DNA from: Streptomyces canus
GTDB taxonomy: Bacteria > Actinomycetota > Actinomycetes > Streptomycetales > Streptomycetaceae
Reading direction: 5' to 3'
NCBI RefSeq assembly: GCF_001514145.1
Contig: NZ_KQ948659.1
Location: 551,454 to 615,453 of the forward strand
Length of the DNA stretch: 64,000 nt
Shown here piece by piece: positions 42,288 through 51,291 of the stretch (position 1 is the first letter of the stretch; the number at the start of each line of letters is the position of its first letter). The position numbers were made by a program, and so were the translations under genes. Below the pieces are notes generated by a model that made no database searches, was not told where the DNA came from, and saw only the letters and a list, made by a program, of their open reading frames with translations.

Positions 42288-43117
42288 CCGCGACGGACAC
42301 GCAACTCCAGCCTCGCAAAAAGGGCCTGACTCGACGTCAGAAGCGCAGCCTGTCCCGTGGCGTCCAGTACGTCGTCTTCGTGGGCGTGGTGATCGCCTTC
42401 GCGGTGTCGGCGGACTGGGGGCGGCTGAAGAACCAGTTCGCGCAGGCGGACATCGCCGACCAGATGTTCCCCGACGTCATCACCCTGGCGCTGAAGAACA
42501 CCGTGCTCTACACGCTGTCCGGCTTCGTCGTCGGGCTCGTCCTCGGCATGGTCATCGCGCTGATGCGGCTGTCGTCGGTGGGCCCCTACCGCTGGTTCGC
42601 CGGCGTCTACATCGAGATCTTCCGCGGTCTGCCCGCACTGCTGATCTTCATCTTCATCGGCGTGGCCGTACCGCTCGCGTTTCCCGGCACGGAGATCATC
42701 GGCGGCACGTACGGCAAGGTCGCCCTCGCGCTCGGTCTGGTCGCGGCGGCGTACATGGCGGAGACGATCCGCGCGGGCATCCAGGCGGTGCCCAAGGGTC
42801 AGATGGAGGCGGCCCGTTCGCTGGGCTTCTCACCGGCCCGCGCGATGGTGTCGATCATCATCCCGCAGGCGTTCCGGATCATCCTCCCGCCGCTGACCAA
42901 CGAGTTGGTGCTCCTGTTCAAGGACTCCTCCCTCGTGCTGTTCCTCGGCGTCACCCTGGAGGAGCGCGAACTGTCCAAGTACGGCCGCGACCTGGCCAGT
43001 ACGACCGCCAACTCCACGCCGATCCTCGTCGCGGGCCTGTGCTATCTGCTGGTGACGATCCCGCTCGGGTTCGTGGTCCGCCGTATGGAGGCCAAGGCCC
43101 AGGAGGCCGTGAAATGA
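42284..43117 (+). CDS. Polar amino-acid ABC transporter permease
   Basis: A 277-residue HisM/GlnP-type permease with a long charged N-terminus (QPRKKGLTRRQKRSLSRG) and about five membrane segments. LALKNTVLYTLSGFVVGLVL begins the transport domain and RAGIQAVPKGQMEAARSLGF followed by IIIPQAFRIILPPLTNE forms the EAA coupling loop. The ATG at 42284 overlaps the binding-protein stop as ATGA, and its own stop overlaps the ATPase start as ATGA. A single permease gene suggests a homodimer. Confidence 0.9.
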   Translation: MTATDTQLQPRKKGLTRRQKRSLSRGVQYVVFVGVVIAFAVSADWGRLKNQFAQADIADQMFPDVITLALKNTVLYTLSGFVVGLVLGMVIALMRLSSVGPYRWFAGVYIEIFRGLPALLIFIFIGVAVPLAFPGTEIIGGTYGKVALALGLVAAAYMAETIRAGIQAVPKGQMEAARSLGFSPARAMVSIIIPQAFRIILPPLTNELVLLFKDSSLVLFLGVTLEERELSKYGRDLASTTANSTPILVAGLCYLLVTIPLGFVVRRMEAKAQEAVK

Positions 43118-43896
43118 CCGTTGAGACGAGCCGGCCGGAGATCGAAGTACGCGGCCTGCACAAGTCGTTCGGCACCAACGAGGTCCTCAAGGGCATCGAC
43201 CTGGAGATCGGCCAGGGCGAGGTCGTCTGTGTGATCGGGCCCTCCGGCTCGGGCAAGTCGACGCTGCTGCGGTGCGTGAACCTCCTGGAGGAACCGACGA
43301 AGGGCCAGGTCTTCGTCGGCGGCACCGAACTCACCGACCCCGACGTCGACATCGACGCGGTACGCCGCCGTATCGGCATGGTCTTCCAGCAGTTCAACCT
43401 GTTCCCGCACCTCACGGTGACCGAGAACCTCACGCTGCCGCAGCGCAGGGTCCTGAGGCGGGGCAAGGCGCGGGCGGCCGAGGTGGCCGCCGAGAACCTG
43501 GAGCGCGTGGGCCTGGCGGAGAAGGCGGACGCCTACCCCGCCTCCCTCTCCGGCGGACAGCAGCAGCGGGTCGCGATCGCCCGCTCGCTGTCCATGGGCC
43601 CCGAGGTGATGCTCTTCGACGAGCCGACCTCGGCCCTCGACCCGGAGCTGGTGGGCGACGTCCTCGCGGTCATGCGGATGCTCGCCCGGGAGGGCATGAC
43701 GATGATGGTCGTCACCCACGAGATGACCTTCGCCCGCGAGGTCGCCGACCGGGTCGTCTTCATGGACGACGGCATGATCGTCGAGGACGGCACTCCGGCC
43801 CAGGTGATCGGCGCCCCGCGCCATGAACGCACCCGCCACTTCCTCTCCCGGCTCCTCGACCCCGCGATGGCCGACGTGGAGGAGGACGGCGCCTGA
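43114..43896 (+). CDS. Polar amino-acid ABC transporter ATP-binding protein
   Basis: A 260-residue ATPase. Walker A GPSGSGKST near residue 46, the Q-loop FQQFNLFPHLTVTEN, signature LSGGQQQRVAIARSL and Walker B VMLFDEPTSALDPEL are all intact, followed by VVTHEMTFAREVADRVVFMD with the switch histidine. This is the standard GlnQ/HisP form. ATGA overlap with the permease completes a three-gene importer that, unlike the sugar systems in this window, carries its own ATPase. Confidence 0.92.
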   Translation: MTVETSRPEIEVRGLHKSFGTNEVLKGIDLEIGQGEVVCVIGPSGSGKSTLLRCVNLLEEPTKGQVFVGGTELTDPDVDIDAVRRRIGMVFQQFNLFPHLTVTENLTLPQRRVLRRGKARAAEVAAENLERVGLAEKADAYPASLSGGQQQRVAIARSLSMGPEVMLFDEPTSALDPELVGDVLAVMRMLAREGMTMMVVTHEMTFAREVADRVVFMDDGMIVEDGTPAQVIGAPRHERTRHFLSRLLDPAMADVEEDGA

Positions 43897-43951
43897 AAGG
43901 GGACGTACGTTCCCCTGTCGCTCGACGCCGGACAACCACCATCATTCGGGC

Positions 43952-44742
43952 ATGACGACTCTCGACGACACGGGCGGCCTCGGAGCGGGCGGCACCCTGC
44001 CCCCACTGCCGGAGGACTGGGAGTGCTGCCTCGCTGTGGCGGCGCACCCGGACGACATCGAGTACGGGACGGCGTCCGCGGTGGCCCGCTGGACGGCGCA
44101 GGACAAGCGGGTCACGTATCTGCTGGCCACCCGCGGCGAAGCGGGCATCGACGGGCTGCACCCGGATCGGGCGGCCCCCTGCGCGAGGCCGAGGAGCGGG
44201 CGGGCGCGCGTGAGGTGGGCGTGGACACCGTGGAGTTCCTCGACCACCGCGACGGGATGATCGAGGCGGGCCCGGCCCTGCGCCGCGACATCGTGCGGGC
44301 CATCCGCCGGCACCGGCCCGAGGTCGTGGTGACGGGGGCGTACACCGTGCGGATGGTCGCCGGGGTGGTCAACCAGGCCGACCATCGGGTGGTGGGCCTG
44401 GCCGCGCTTGACGCGGCACGCGACGCCGGCAACCGGTGGATCTTCCCGGAACTCGCCGACGAGGGCCTCGAACCCTGGGGCGGAGTCCGCTTCGTGGCCG
44501 TCGCCGGCACCGACCGCCCCACCCACGGCGTGGACGTCACCGGCGAACCCCTGGAACGGGGCATCGCCTCCCTGGCCGCGCACGCCGAGTACACCAAGGG
44601 CCTGGGGGCCGGAGCCTTCGAGCCGCGCCCCTTCCTGACCTGGGCGGCCCGGCAGGGCGGACCCGCCCTCGGCGTCGAGGCGGCGGTCCTCTTCGACGTC
44701 CACCAGCTCGCCTTCGAGGGACCACCACCCTGGGAGCTGTGA
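43952..44742 (+). pseudogene. PIG-L/LmbE-family deacetylase, frameshifted
   Basis: The N-terminal part (frame from ATG 43952) contains CCLAVAAHPDDIEYGTASAV, with the zinc-binding HPDD motif, and LLATRGEAGIDGLHPDRAAP. The continuation LREAEERAGAREVGVDTVEF and DHRDGMIEAGPALRRDIVRA, then NQADHRVVGLAALDAARDAG, lies one frame back. A single missing G near 44173 (GCGG before CCCCC) explains it: restoring it gives DRAGPLREAEERAG and a full product of about 264 residues. It is either a sequencing error in a G/C run or a recent inactivation. The family removes acetyl groups from N-acetyl sugars; it lies before an amidohydrolase gene. Confidence 0.85.
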
Positions 44743-44766
44743 CCTCCCGCTGGCTAGGGTGCGGTC

Positions 44767-45858
44767 ATGAGCGATCGCACGGTGCTGCACGTGAAGGGCC
44801 GGATCCTGGCCGGACCCGAGGACGTCCGGGACGAGCTGTGGGTGGTCGACGGGCGGATCTCCTACGACCGCCCCGCCGCCGCCCGTGACATCCGCACGGT
44901 GTCGGGCTGGGCGCTGCCCGGTCTGGTGGACGCGCACTGCCATGTGGGCCTGGGCGCGCACGGCCCGGTCGACCAGGACGTGGCCGAGAAGCAGGCCCTG
45001 GCCGACCGGGAGGCCGGCACCCTGCTGATCCGCGACGCCGGGTCGCCCTCCGACACCCGCTGGGTGGACGACCGCGAGGACCTGCCGAAGATCATCAGGG
45101 CCGGCCGGCACATCGCCCGCACCCGCCGCTACATCCGCGACTACGCCTGGGAGATCGAGCCCGCGGACCTCGTCGCGTACGTAGCCCAGGAGGCCCGGCG
45201 GGGCGACGGCTGGGTCAAGCTGGTCGGCGACTGGATCGACCGCGGGGTGGGCGACCTGGCCCCCAGCTGGCCCCGGGAGGCCATCGAGGCGGCGATCGCG
45301 GAGGCCCACCGGCTGGGCGCCCGGGTCACCGCGCACTGCTTCGCCGAGAACTCCCTGACGGATCTGGTCGAGTCGGGCATCGACTGCGTCGAACACGCGA
45401 CGGGCCTCACGGAGGACCTGATCCCGCTGTTCGTCTCCCGGGGCGTCGCGATCGTGCCGACCCTGGTCAACATCGCGACCTTCCCGAAGCTCGCGGACGG
45501 CGGCGAGTCCAAGTTCCCCCGCTGGTCCGCCCATATGCGCCGGCTCCACGAACGCCGCTACGACACCGTACGGAACGCCTACGACGCCGGCATCCCGGTC
45601 TACGTCGGCACCGACGCGGGCGGCACCCTCCCGCACGGCCTGGTGGCAGCGGAGGTCGCCGAACTGGTGACGGCCGGCATCCCCCCGCTGGAGGCCCTGT
45701 CGGCGACGACATGGGGGGCCCGGAAGTGGCTGGGCCGCCCCGGACTTGACGAGGGCGCCGCCGCGGACCTGGTGGTCTACGAACAGGACCCCCGCACGGA
45801 CGTACGCGTGCTGGCGAACCCGCTCCAGGTCGTGCTGAACGGCCGGGTGATGCAGTAG
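44767..45858 (+). CDS. Amidohydrolase-superfamily metal-dependent hydrolase
   Basis: A 363-residue cytoplasmic hydrolase. The metal motif LPGLVDAHCHVGLG near residue 52, the bridging lysine of GWVKLVGDWIDRG, AHCFAEN and CVEHATG histidines and the late aspartate in YVGTDAGGTLP are complete. Relatives include imidazolonepropionase-like and prolidase-like amidohydrolases. It starts 24 bp after the broken PIG-L gene; deacetylase and amidohydrolase next to an amino-acid importer suggest breakdown of an N-acylated compound, an inference only. Confidence 0.85.
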   Translation: MSDRTVLHVKGRILAGPEDVRDELWVVDGRISYDRPAAARDIRTVSGWALPGLVDAHCHVGLGAHGPVDQDVAEKQALADREAGTLLIRDAGSPSDTRWVDDREDLPKIIRAGRHIARTRRYIRDYAWEIEPADLVAYVAQEARRGDGWVKLVGDWIDRGVGDLAPSWPREAIEAAIAEAHRLGARVTAHCFAENSLTDLVESGIDCVEHATGLTEDLIPLFVSRGVAIVPTLVNIATFPKLADGGESKFPRWSAHMRRLHERRYDTVRNAYDAGIPVYVGTDAGGTLPHGLVAAEVAELVTAGIPPLEALSATTWGARKWLGRPGLDEGAAADLVVYEQDPRTDVRVLANPLQVVLNGRVMQ

Positions 45859-45964
45859 GCCCCGGGCCGCCGCGCGGCCTTCTCCCGGATGGCACGGCGG
45901 CCGTATCCCTGTCACCGTGGAGGACGAGGGGGTGGGCCCCGCCGGGGGGTGTAGGAGGTCCCCC

Positions 45965-46576
45965 ATGCGCGTCGCTCCCCTGACCGGTCTGGTGGCCGTG
46001 GTGTTCACGGTCATCGGCTTTCTGCTGTTCGGCGACACCCCGGCGTACGACGCCCCGGGCCGCCAGGTGAGGTTCTACTACTCCGACCACCAGGGACAGC
46101 TCGGCGTGGGCCTGTACTTCCTGGTCGTCGCCTCGGTGCTCTTCGTCTTCTTCGCCGCCCATCTCGCCCGTCTGGTCCGGGACATCGCGCCCGGTGACGG
46201 CTGGCTGCACCACGTCGTCTTCTCGGGCGGCGTCCTCGTCGCCGTGGGCTTCCTGGTGGGCGCGTCCCTCACCCTGGCCCTGCTGGACCTCTCGGACAAG
46301 TCCTCGGCGACCCCTGGGGCGCTCCAGGCGCTCAACGCCCTCAACGAGGACTTCTTCATCCCGTTCGTGGCCGGCATGGGCCTGATGCTGCTGGCCACCG
46401 GCCTGGCCACGGTCCGCGCCCCGGACTCGCCCCTGCCCCGCTGGCTGGCCTGGGCGGCCGTGGTCGTCGGGGTGCTGGTGTTCATCCCCTGGGTCGGGTT
46501 CTTCGCCTTCGTCCTCGCGGGCGTGTGGGTGGCCGTCGTGAGCGTCCTCCTGGCCCGCCGCCCCGCAGCTGACTGA
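45965..46576 (+). CDS. Four-helix membrane protein of unknown function
   Basis: A 203-residue membrane protein that I do not recognise. Hydrophobic segments are at about 5-23 (PLTGLVAVVFTVIGFLLF), 49-72, 84-108, and paired segments from about 140 to 195. Between the first and second is a hydrophilic stretch with YYSDHQGQLGVGLYF. Start ATG 45965 follows AGGAGG, and this site lies in the loop of a GGGGG/CCCCC hairpin that ends at the start codon. The stop touches a partial LacI-like site (GAGAGCGTTTTC). No functional link to its neighbours is evident. Confidence 0.7.
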   Translation: MRVAPLTGLVAVVFTVIGFLLFGDTPAYDAPGRQVRFYYSDHQGQLGVGLYFLVVASVLFVFFAAHLARLVRDIAPGDGWLHHVVFSGGVLVAVGFLVGASLTLALLDLSDKSSATPGALQALNALNEDFFIPFVAGMGLMLLATGLATVRAPDSPLPRWLAWAAVVVGVLVFIPWVGFFAFVLAGVWVAVVSVLLARRPAAD

Positions 46577-46650
46577 GAGCGTTTTCACTCGCGGTCACGC
46601 TTCAAGACGCTTCTCTGACCTGCGTCAACTACTCAGCTTTGTCAGAACTG

Positions 46651-46679
46651 TTGACCCATGTATGAAAGCGCTTTAACTT
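46651..46679 (+). promoter_or_regulatory. Promoter with overlapping LacI-type operator, second sugar operon
   Basis: TTGACC (46651-46656), a 17-bp spacer and TAACTT (46674-46679) make a good promoter. GAAAGCGCTTTA at 46664-46675, with the perfect core AAAGCGCTTT, covers the spacer and first base of the -10 element, so a bound repressor would block polymerase. A weaker site GAGAGCGTTTTC sits at 46575-46586. The operon itself encodes a LacI protein at 50206, the likely ligand of this operator. Confidence 0.75.
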
Positions 46680-46715
46680 CCTCTTCGGTCTGAGCCACCA
46701 GGAAGAGGGAGAGCC

Positions 46716-47621
46716 TTGGCAGTCGTCCGACGAAAACGCTTCCAGAGCAGAGCTCTTTTCCTGCTGATGCTGCCCGGTCTCGCCTACTTCCTGCTCTTCC
46801 ACTACGGCGCGCTGGTCGGCAACGTCATCGCGTTCAAGGAGTACGTCCCCTTCGACGGCCTGTGGGGCAGCCCCTGGACCGGACTCGGCAACTTCCGGCG
46901 GATGTTCGAGGACACCGCGTTCTGGGACGCGGTGCTCAACACCGTCTGGATCGCCGTCCTCCAGCTCGTGTTCTACTTCCCGGTCCCGCTCGGCCTCGCC
47001 CTGCTGCTGCACAGCCTCACCCGGAGCAGCGTCCGCCGGTTCGTGCAGTCGGTCGCCTATCTCCCGCACTTCATCTCATGGGTGATCGTGGTCGCCCTCT
47101 TCCAGCAGCTGCTCGGCGACACGGGACTGCTCAACTCGGGCCTGGACGGCATGGGGCTGCACACCGTCGACATCATCGGCAACCCCGACGCCTTCAAGCC
47201 GCTCGTCGTCGCCCAGGTCATCTGGAAGGACGCCGGCTGGGGCACGATCATCTTCCTCGCCGCCCTCGCCCAGGTCGACGAGCAGCAGTACGAGGCCGCC
47301 GCGATCGACGGAGCGGGCCCCTGGCGGCGCTTCTGGCACGTCACCCTGCCCGCCATCCGCCCGGTGATCGTGCTGCTGCTCATCATGCGGCTCGGCGACA
47401 TCCTCTCGGTCGGCTTCGAGCAGATGCTGCTCCAGCGCGACGCGGTGGGCCCCGAGGCCTCCGAGATCATCGACACCTTCGTCTACTACCAGGGCATCGT
47501 CGGCGGCGACTACGGATTCGCCGCCGCCGCGGGCCTGTTCAAGGGCGTCGTCGGCGCCCTCCTCGTCTACGCCGCCAACAAGGTCGCCCACCGCCTCGGC
47601 GAACAGGGGGTCTACAAGTGA
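46716..47621 (+). CDS. Oligosaccharide ABC permease, LplB/YteP type
   Basis: A 301-residue inner-membrane permease starting with TTG after GGAAGAGGGAGA. The N-terminal FLLMLPGLAYFLLFHYG begins the first membrane segment; AFKEYVPFDGLWGSPWTGLG is the periplasmic loop typical of the LplB/YteP branch, and YEAAAIDGAGPWRRFWHVTL is the EAA loop. Members of this branch import complex oligosaccharides such as rhamnogalacturonan fragments in Bacillus. The gene is first in an operon with a second permease, binding protein, LacI regulator and DUF2264 protein; no ATPase is present. Confidence 0.9.
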   Translation: MAVVRRKRFQSRALFLLMLPGLAYFLLFHYGALVGNVIAFKEYVPFDGLWGSPWTGLGNFRRMFEDTAFWDAVLNTVWIAVLQLVFYFPVPLGLALLLHSLTRSSVRRFVQSVAYLPHFISWVIVVALFQQLLGDTGLLNSGLDGMGLHTVDIIGNPDAFKPLVVAQVIWKDAGWGTIIFLAALAQVDEQQYEAAAIDGAGPWRRFWHVTLPAIRPVIVLLLIMRLGDILSVGFEQMLLQRDAVGPEASEIIDTFVYYQGIVGGDYGFAAAAGLFKGVVGALLVYAANKVAHRLGEQGVYK

Positions 47622-48505
47622 GTGCCCAGGCCCGTCCGGGATGGATGGAGAAACCGAAGCCGGTGACGCAGGCCGCGAAGGCGGTGGCCCTCGCCGTCGT
47701 CGTGCTGCTGGTCTGTGTGCCGTTCCTCGTCATCGTGTCGACCTCGCTCGCCTCCACTGAGGAGGTCGTCGACAACGGGGGCTGGGTGCTGTGGCCCACC
47801 GAACCCTCGCTCAAGGCCTACCGCGACATCCTCGACGGCGGCATCGTCACCCACGCACTGGGCGTCAGCGTCGGCGTCACGATCGTGGGAACCCTGCTGA
47901 GCCTCCTGTGCACGGTCACCCTCGCCTATGCCCTGGCCCGCCCCGGGGTCTTCGGCGGCCGACCGGTACTCCTCCTGGTCCTGTTCACCTTCCTCTTCCC
48001 GCCCGGCATGATCCCGAGCTTCCTGCTGGTCAAGGAGCTCGGCCTGCTGGACAGTTACGCCTCGCTGGTCCTGCCCGTCCTGGTCAACGTCTTCAACCTG
48101 GTCGTCCTGCGCGGCTTCTTCCAGGGCATCCCCGACGAGCTCTACGAGGCCGCGCGCCTCGACGGGGCGGGGGACCTGCGGGTGCTGGTCTCCGTCGTAC
48201 TGCCGCTGTCCAAGGCCGCGTTGGCCGTCGTGGGACTCTTCTACGCGGTGGCCTACTGGAACTCCTGGTTCTACGCCTCCCTCTACCTGGAGAGCGACCA
48301 CTGGCCCCTCCAACAGGTGCTGCGCACCTACGTGGTGGCCGGTTCCGGGCTCACCGACGCCACCACCGGCGAGGGCACCGTCACCGCCCCGCAGACCGTG
48401 CAGATGGCGGTCCTCGTGATCGCCACCGTGCCGATCCTGCTGATCTACCCCTTCCTCCAGAAGTACTTCACCAAGGGCGTGCTCACCGGCGCCATCAAGA
48501 GCTGA
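47618..48505 (+). CDS. Oligosaccharide ABC permease, LplC/YtcP type
   Basis: A 295-residue partner permease. The GTG at 47618 overlaps the previous stop as GTGA. Six membrane segments are suggested; the middle FLFPPGMIPSFLLVKELGLL and the EAA loop YEAARLDGAGDLRVLVSVVL are family features, and the end FLQKYFTKGVLTGAIKS is the standard C-terminus of YtcP-type subunits. It should pair with the LplB-type protein and is followed 31 bp later by the binding lipoprotein. Confidence 0.9.
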   Translation: MSAQARPGWMEKPKPVTQAAKAVALAVVVLLVCVPFLVIVSTSLASTEEVVDNGGWVLWPTEPSLKAYRDILDGGIVTHALGVSVGVTIVGTLLSLLCTVTLAYALARPGVFGGRPVLLLVLFTFLFPPGMIPSFLLVKELGLLDSYASLVLPVLVNVFNLVVLRGFFQGIPDELYEAARLDGAGDLRVLVSVVLPLSKAALAVVGLFYAVAYWNSWFYASLYLESDHWPLQQVLRTYVVAGSGLTDATTGEGTVTAPQTVQMAVLVIATVPILLIYPFLQKYFTKGVLTGAIKS

Positions 48506-48536
48506 CCGACCCAAGCCGACACGAGGTGATTCACCC

Positions 48537-50174
48537 ATGCCCAGCATGTCCCGACGCACCCTGCTGCTGTCCGCGGCGGCGGCCTCCGTCTCCGGTGCGC
48601 TGACCGCCTGCTCCACCGGCTCCGGCGACAGCGACGTCTCCAACGCGGGCAAGAAGCTGGCTCCCTGGCCCGCGTACAAGGCCGCGAGCGGACCCAAGCC
48701 GGATCTCGCCCCGACCGAGGCGGGCGTCCAGGCCGGATACACCGTCTACCCGGCCGACCTCGTCAAGTCCGTCTCCCGTACGCCCGGCGACGGCTCGACC
48801 GTCAAGGTCATGTCGGTGTCCTTCGGCACCCCGCCCAAGCCGGCCTCCGCGAACCGGTTCTGGGCCGCCGTGGAGAAGGCGCTGGGCGTGAGGATCGAGT
48901 ACACGATCGTCTCCCAGGCCGACTACCAGAAGAAGATGGCCACCGTCATGGCGGGCGACCCCGACACCCTGCCCGACATCATCAACCTGTTCTCCGGCTT
49001 CGTCCTGCCCCGCGAGGCGGAGTTCGTCCAGCGACGGGCCGAGGACCTCACGCCGTACCTCTCCGGCGAGGCGATCAGCGATTATCCGAACCTGGCCGGG
49101 ATCCCCACCCACGCCTGGCAGGACATGGGCCGCGTCGGCGGCCGCATCTACGGCATCCCCCTCGAACGCCCGCTGCCCGGCTCCACCCTCTGGCTCAACC
49201 AGGGCATGTTCACCGACGCCGGCATGAAGGAGGGGTGGACCTCCGAGGACTTCGCCGCCGTCGCCCAGCGGGCCACCAGCGGCCGCACCTACGCGCTCGG
49301 GGCCGCCAACGGCTCCCTGTTCGGCAACGCCGTGCACGCCGCCGCCCACAACGCGCCCAACGAGTGGGCCGTCACCAAGGACGGCACCTTCCAGCACTGT
49401 GCCGCGGACGAACGCTACAAGGCGGCCATCGCCTACCAGGCCCGGCTCCGCAAGGGCGGCTCCTACTACCCGGACTCGACGTCCGTGTCCCAGATCGACC
49501 TCACCACGCTCTACTACAACGGCACCGTCGGCTCCATGCAGGACGGCTTCGGCGCCTACCTGCCCAAGTACCGTGAGTCCCAGGGCAAACTGACCCCGGC
49601 CGCGGCTCTCCCGTACAGCGTGGACGGCAAGCCCGGCGGAATCGTCGCCGCCCGCCGCTCCTTCGGCTACACCGTCCTGAAGAAGGCCAAGAAAGAGCGC
49701 GTCGAACTCCTCCTGCGCATCCTCGACTACCTCGCGGCCCCCTTCGGCAGCCAGGAGTGGGAGCTCGTCCACTACGGCGTCGAGGGCACCCACTTCACCC
49801 GCGGCAAGGACGGCTCCCCCGAGCCCACCAAGCTCGGCGAGGTCGAGAACAACACCAACCTGCCGCTGAAGTACCTCGCCGAAGGCCCGCAGGTGCTGTT
49901 CGTGCCGGGCATGCCGGACGCCGTACGGGCCCTGCACTCCTGGCAGCAGAAGGTCGTGCCGTACGCCATCCGCAACGCCTCCAACGGCCTGCAGTCCCGC
50001 ACCAAGAACGCCCAGGGCACCACGCTCAAGGCGCTGCTCGACGACGCCGTCACCGGCATCGTGGCCGGACGGCTGCCGCTGTCGGAGTGGGACGCGGTGG
50101 TCAAGAAGTGGCGTGCCCAGGGCGGCGACAGAATGGCCGGGGAGTTCGCGAAGGACTACGCGGCCAATACGTGA
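48537..50174 (+). CDS. Oligosaccharide-binding lipoprotein (LipO/YtcQ type)
   Basis: A 545-residue binding protein, longer than ordinary sugar-binding proteins, as usual for the LplB/YtcP systems. The export signal SRRTLLLSAAAASVSGALTA ends in LTAC with Cys25, combining a twin-arginine-like motif and a lipobox. Further marks are ADYQKKMATVMAGDPDTLPD, GGRIYGIPLERPLPGSTLWL and FGSQEWELVHYGVEGTHFT. It should capture the oligosaccharide at the cell surface. The ATG follows GAGGTG. Confidence 0.88.
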   Translation: MPSMSRRTLLLSAAAASVSGALTACSTGSGDSDVSNAGKKLAPWPAYKAASGPKPDLAPTEAGVQAGYTVYPADLVKSVSRTPGDGSTVKVMSVSFGTPPKPASANRFWAAVEKALGVRIEYTIVSQADYQKKMATVMAGDPDTLPDIINLFSGFVLPREAEFVQRRAEDLTPYLSGEAISDYPNLAGIPTHAWQDMGRVGGRIYGIPLERPLPGSTLWLNQGMFTDAGMKEGWTSEDFAAVAQRATSGRTYALGAANGSLFGNAVHAAAHNAPNEWAVTKDGTFQHCAADERYKAAIAYQARLRKGGSYYPDSTSVSQIDLTTLYYNGTVGSMQDGFGAYLPKYRESQGKLTPAAALPYSVDGKPGGIVAARRSFGYTVLKKAKKERVELLLRILDYLAAPFGSQEWELVHYGVEGTHFTRGKDGSPEPTKLGEVENNTNLPLKYLAEGPQVLFVPGMPDAVRALHSWQQKVVPYAIRNASNGLQSRTKNAQGTTLKALLDDAVTGIVAGRLPLSEWDAVVKKWRAQGGDRMAGEFAKDYAANT

Positions 50175-50205
50175 GGCGCCGCCGGTGGAACAGGAGACGC
50201 GGGGG

Positions 50206-51291
50206 ATGGAGAACGACATGACGGACACGGGGTCCAGACGGCGGGTCACGATCCGTGAGGTCGCCGAGCGCGCAGGGGTGTCGATGGCGACGGCCTCGCG
50301 CGCGCTCAGCGGCAACCATCCGGTGCCGGCCGCGACCCGGGCCCGTGTCCTGCGTGCCGCCCGCGATCTCGACTACGTCGCCAACGCGCATGCCCGGGCA
50401 CTGGTCGGCGGGGGCCGCAAGATGGCCGCCGTCGTCGTCCGGCAGGTCACCAGCCCCTTCTACGCCCAGGTCGCCGAGGGAGTGGAGGCCGAGGCCGCCG
50501 ACCGCGGTTGGCTGTGCGTGGTCGGGGCGACCGGCGGGGATCCGCAGCGGGAGATGGAGTTCGTGCAGCTGATGCGGGAGGAGGGGGCCCGGCTGGTGAT
50601 CCTCGTCGGCGGGGTCGTCGAGGACGAGGCGTATCGCTCGCGCGTGGCCCACTACGCGCAGGCCCTCGACTCCTCCGGGGCGCGGCTGGTGCTGTGCGGC
50701 CGTCCCGCCCCGGATCCCGACATCCCGGCGCTGGTCGTCGAGTTCGACAACGAGGCGGGGGCCCGGGCGATCACCGGGCACCTGCTGTCCGCGGGGCACC
50801 GGCGGATCGTCTTTCTCGGGGCGCTGCCCGGGAACACGGCCCTCGACGCGCGCGTCGCGGGATACCGGGCCGCGCTCGCCGAGCACGGGCTGCCCCCGGC
50901 CGCCGCGCGGGTCGTCGACTGCGGCCTCGGGCGGGCGGCGGGGTTGCGGGCGATGACCGAACTGCTCAAGGAGACAAGGGAGTTCACGGCAGTGGTCGCC
51001 GGAGACGACATGGTCGCGGCGGGGGCGTTGCGAGCCATTGCCGACGCCGGGCTCGGGGTGCCGGCGGACATCTCCGTCGTCGGCTACAACGACATCCCGC
51101 TCGCCGAGGACTTCAACCCACCCTTGACGACGGTCCGGACACCTGCCGAGGAACTCGGCCGCGCCGCCGTACGCATCGCCCTGCGCGACCCCGAACACGC
51201 CGCCGGGAGCCGTCATCTGCTGGGCACCCACATCGTCGTACGCAAAAGCGTCGCCCCACCACCGACCGACGGAGGACTCACCCCCGTATGA
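50206..51291 (+). CDS. LacI-family transcriptional repressor
   Basis: A 361-residue regulator. The N-terminal helix-turn-helix and hinge read TIREVAERAGVSMATASRAL, beginning near residue 15, then a periplasmic-binding-protein-like effector domain (VTSPFYAQVAEGVEAEAADR, RLVILVGGVVEDEAYR, ISVVGYNDIPLAEDFNPPLT). ATG 50206 and 50218 are both possible; the first has GGAGAC and G-rich bases before it. Encoded inside the operon it probably controls, through the palindrome at 46664, and possibly the related sites at 257 and 7713. Its stop overlaps the DUF2264 start as ATGA. The effector is likely a sugar from the imported oligosaccharide. Confidence 0.9.
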   Translation: MENDMTDTGSRRRVTIREVAERAGVSMATASRALSGNHPVPAATRARVLRAARDLDYVANAHARALVGGGRKMAAVVVRQVTSPFYAQVAEGVEAEAADRGWLCVVGATGGDPQREMEFVQLMREEGARLVILVGGVVEDEAYRSRVAHYAQALDSSGARLVLCGRPAPDPDIPALVVEFDNEAGARAITGHLLSAGHRRIVFLGALPGNTALDARVAGYRAALAEHGLPPAAARVVDCGLGRAAGLRAMTELLKETREFTAVVAGDDMVAAGALRAIADAGLGVPADISVVGYNDIPLAEDFNPPLTTVRTPAEELGRAAVRIALRDPEHAAGSRHLLGTHIVVRKSVAPPPTDGGLTPV

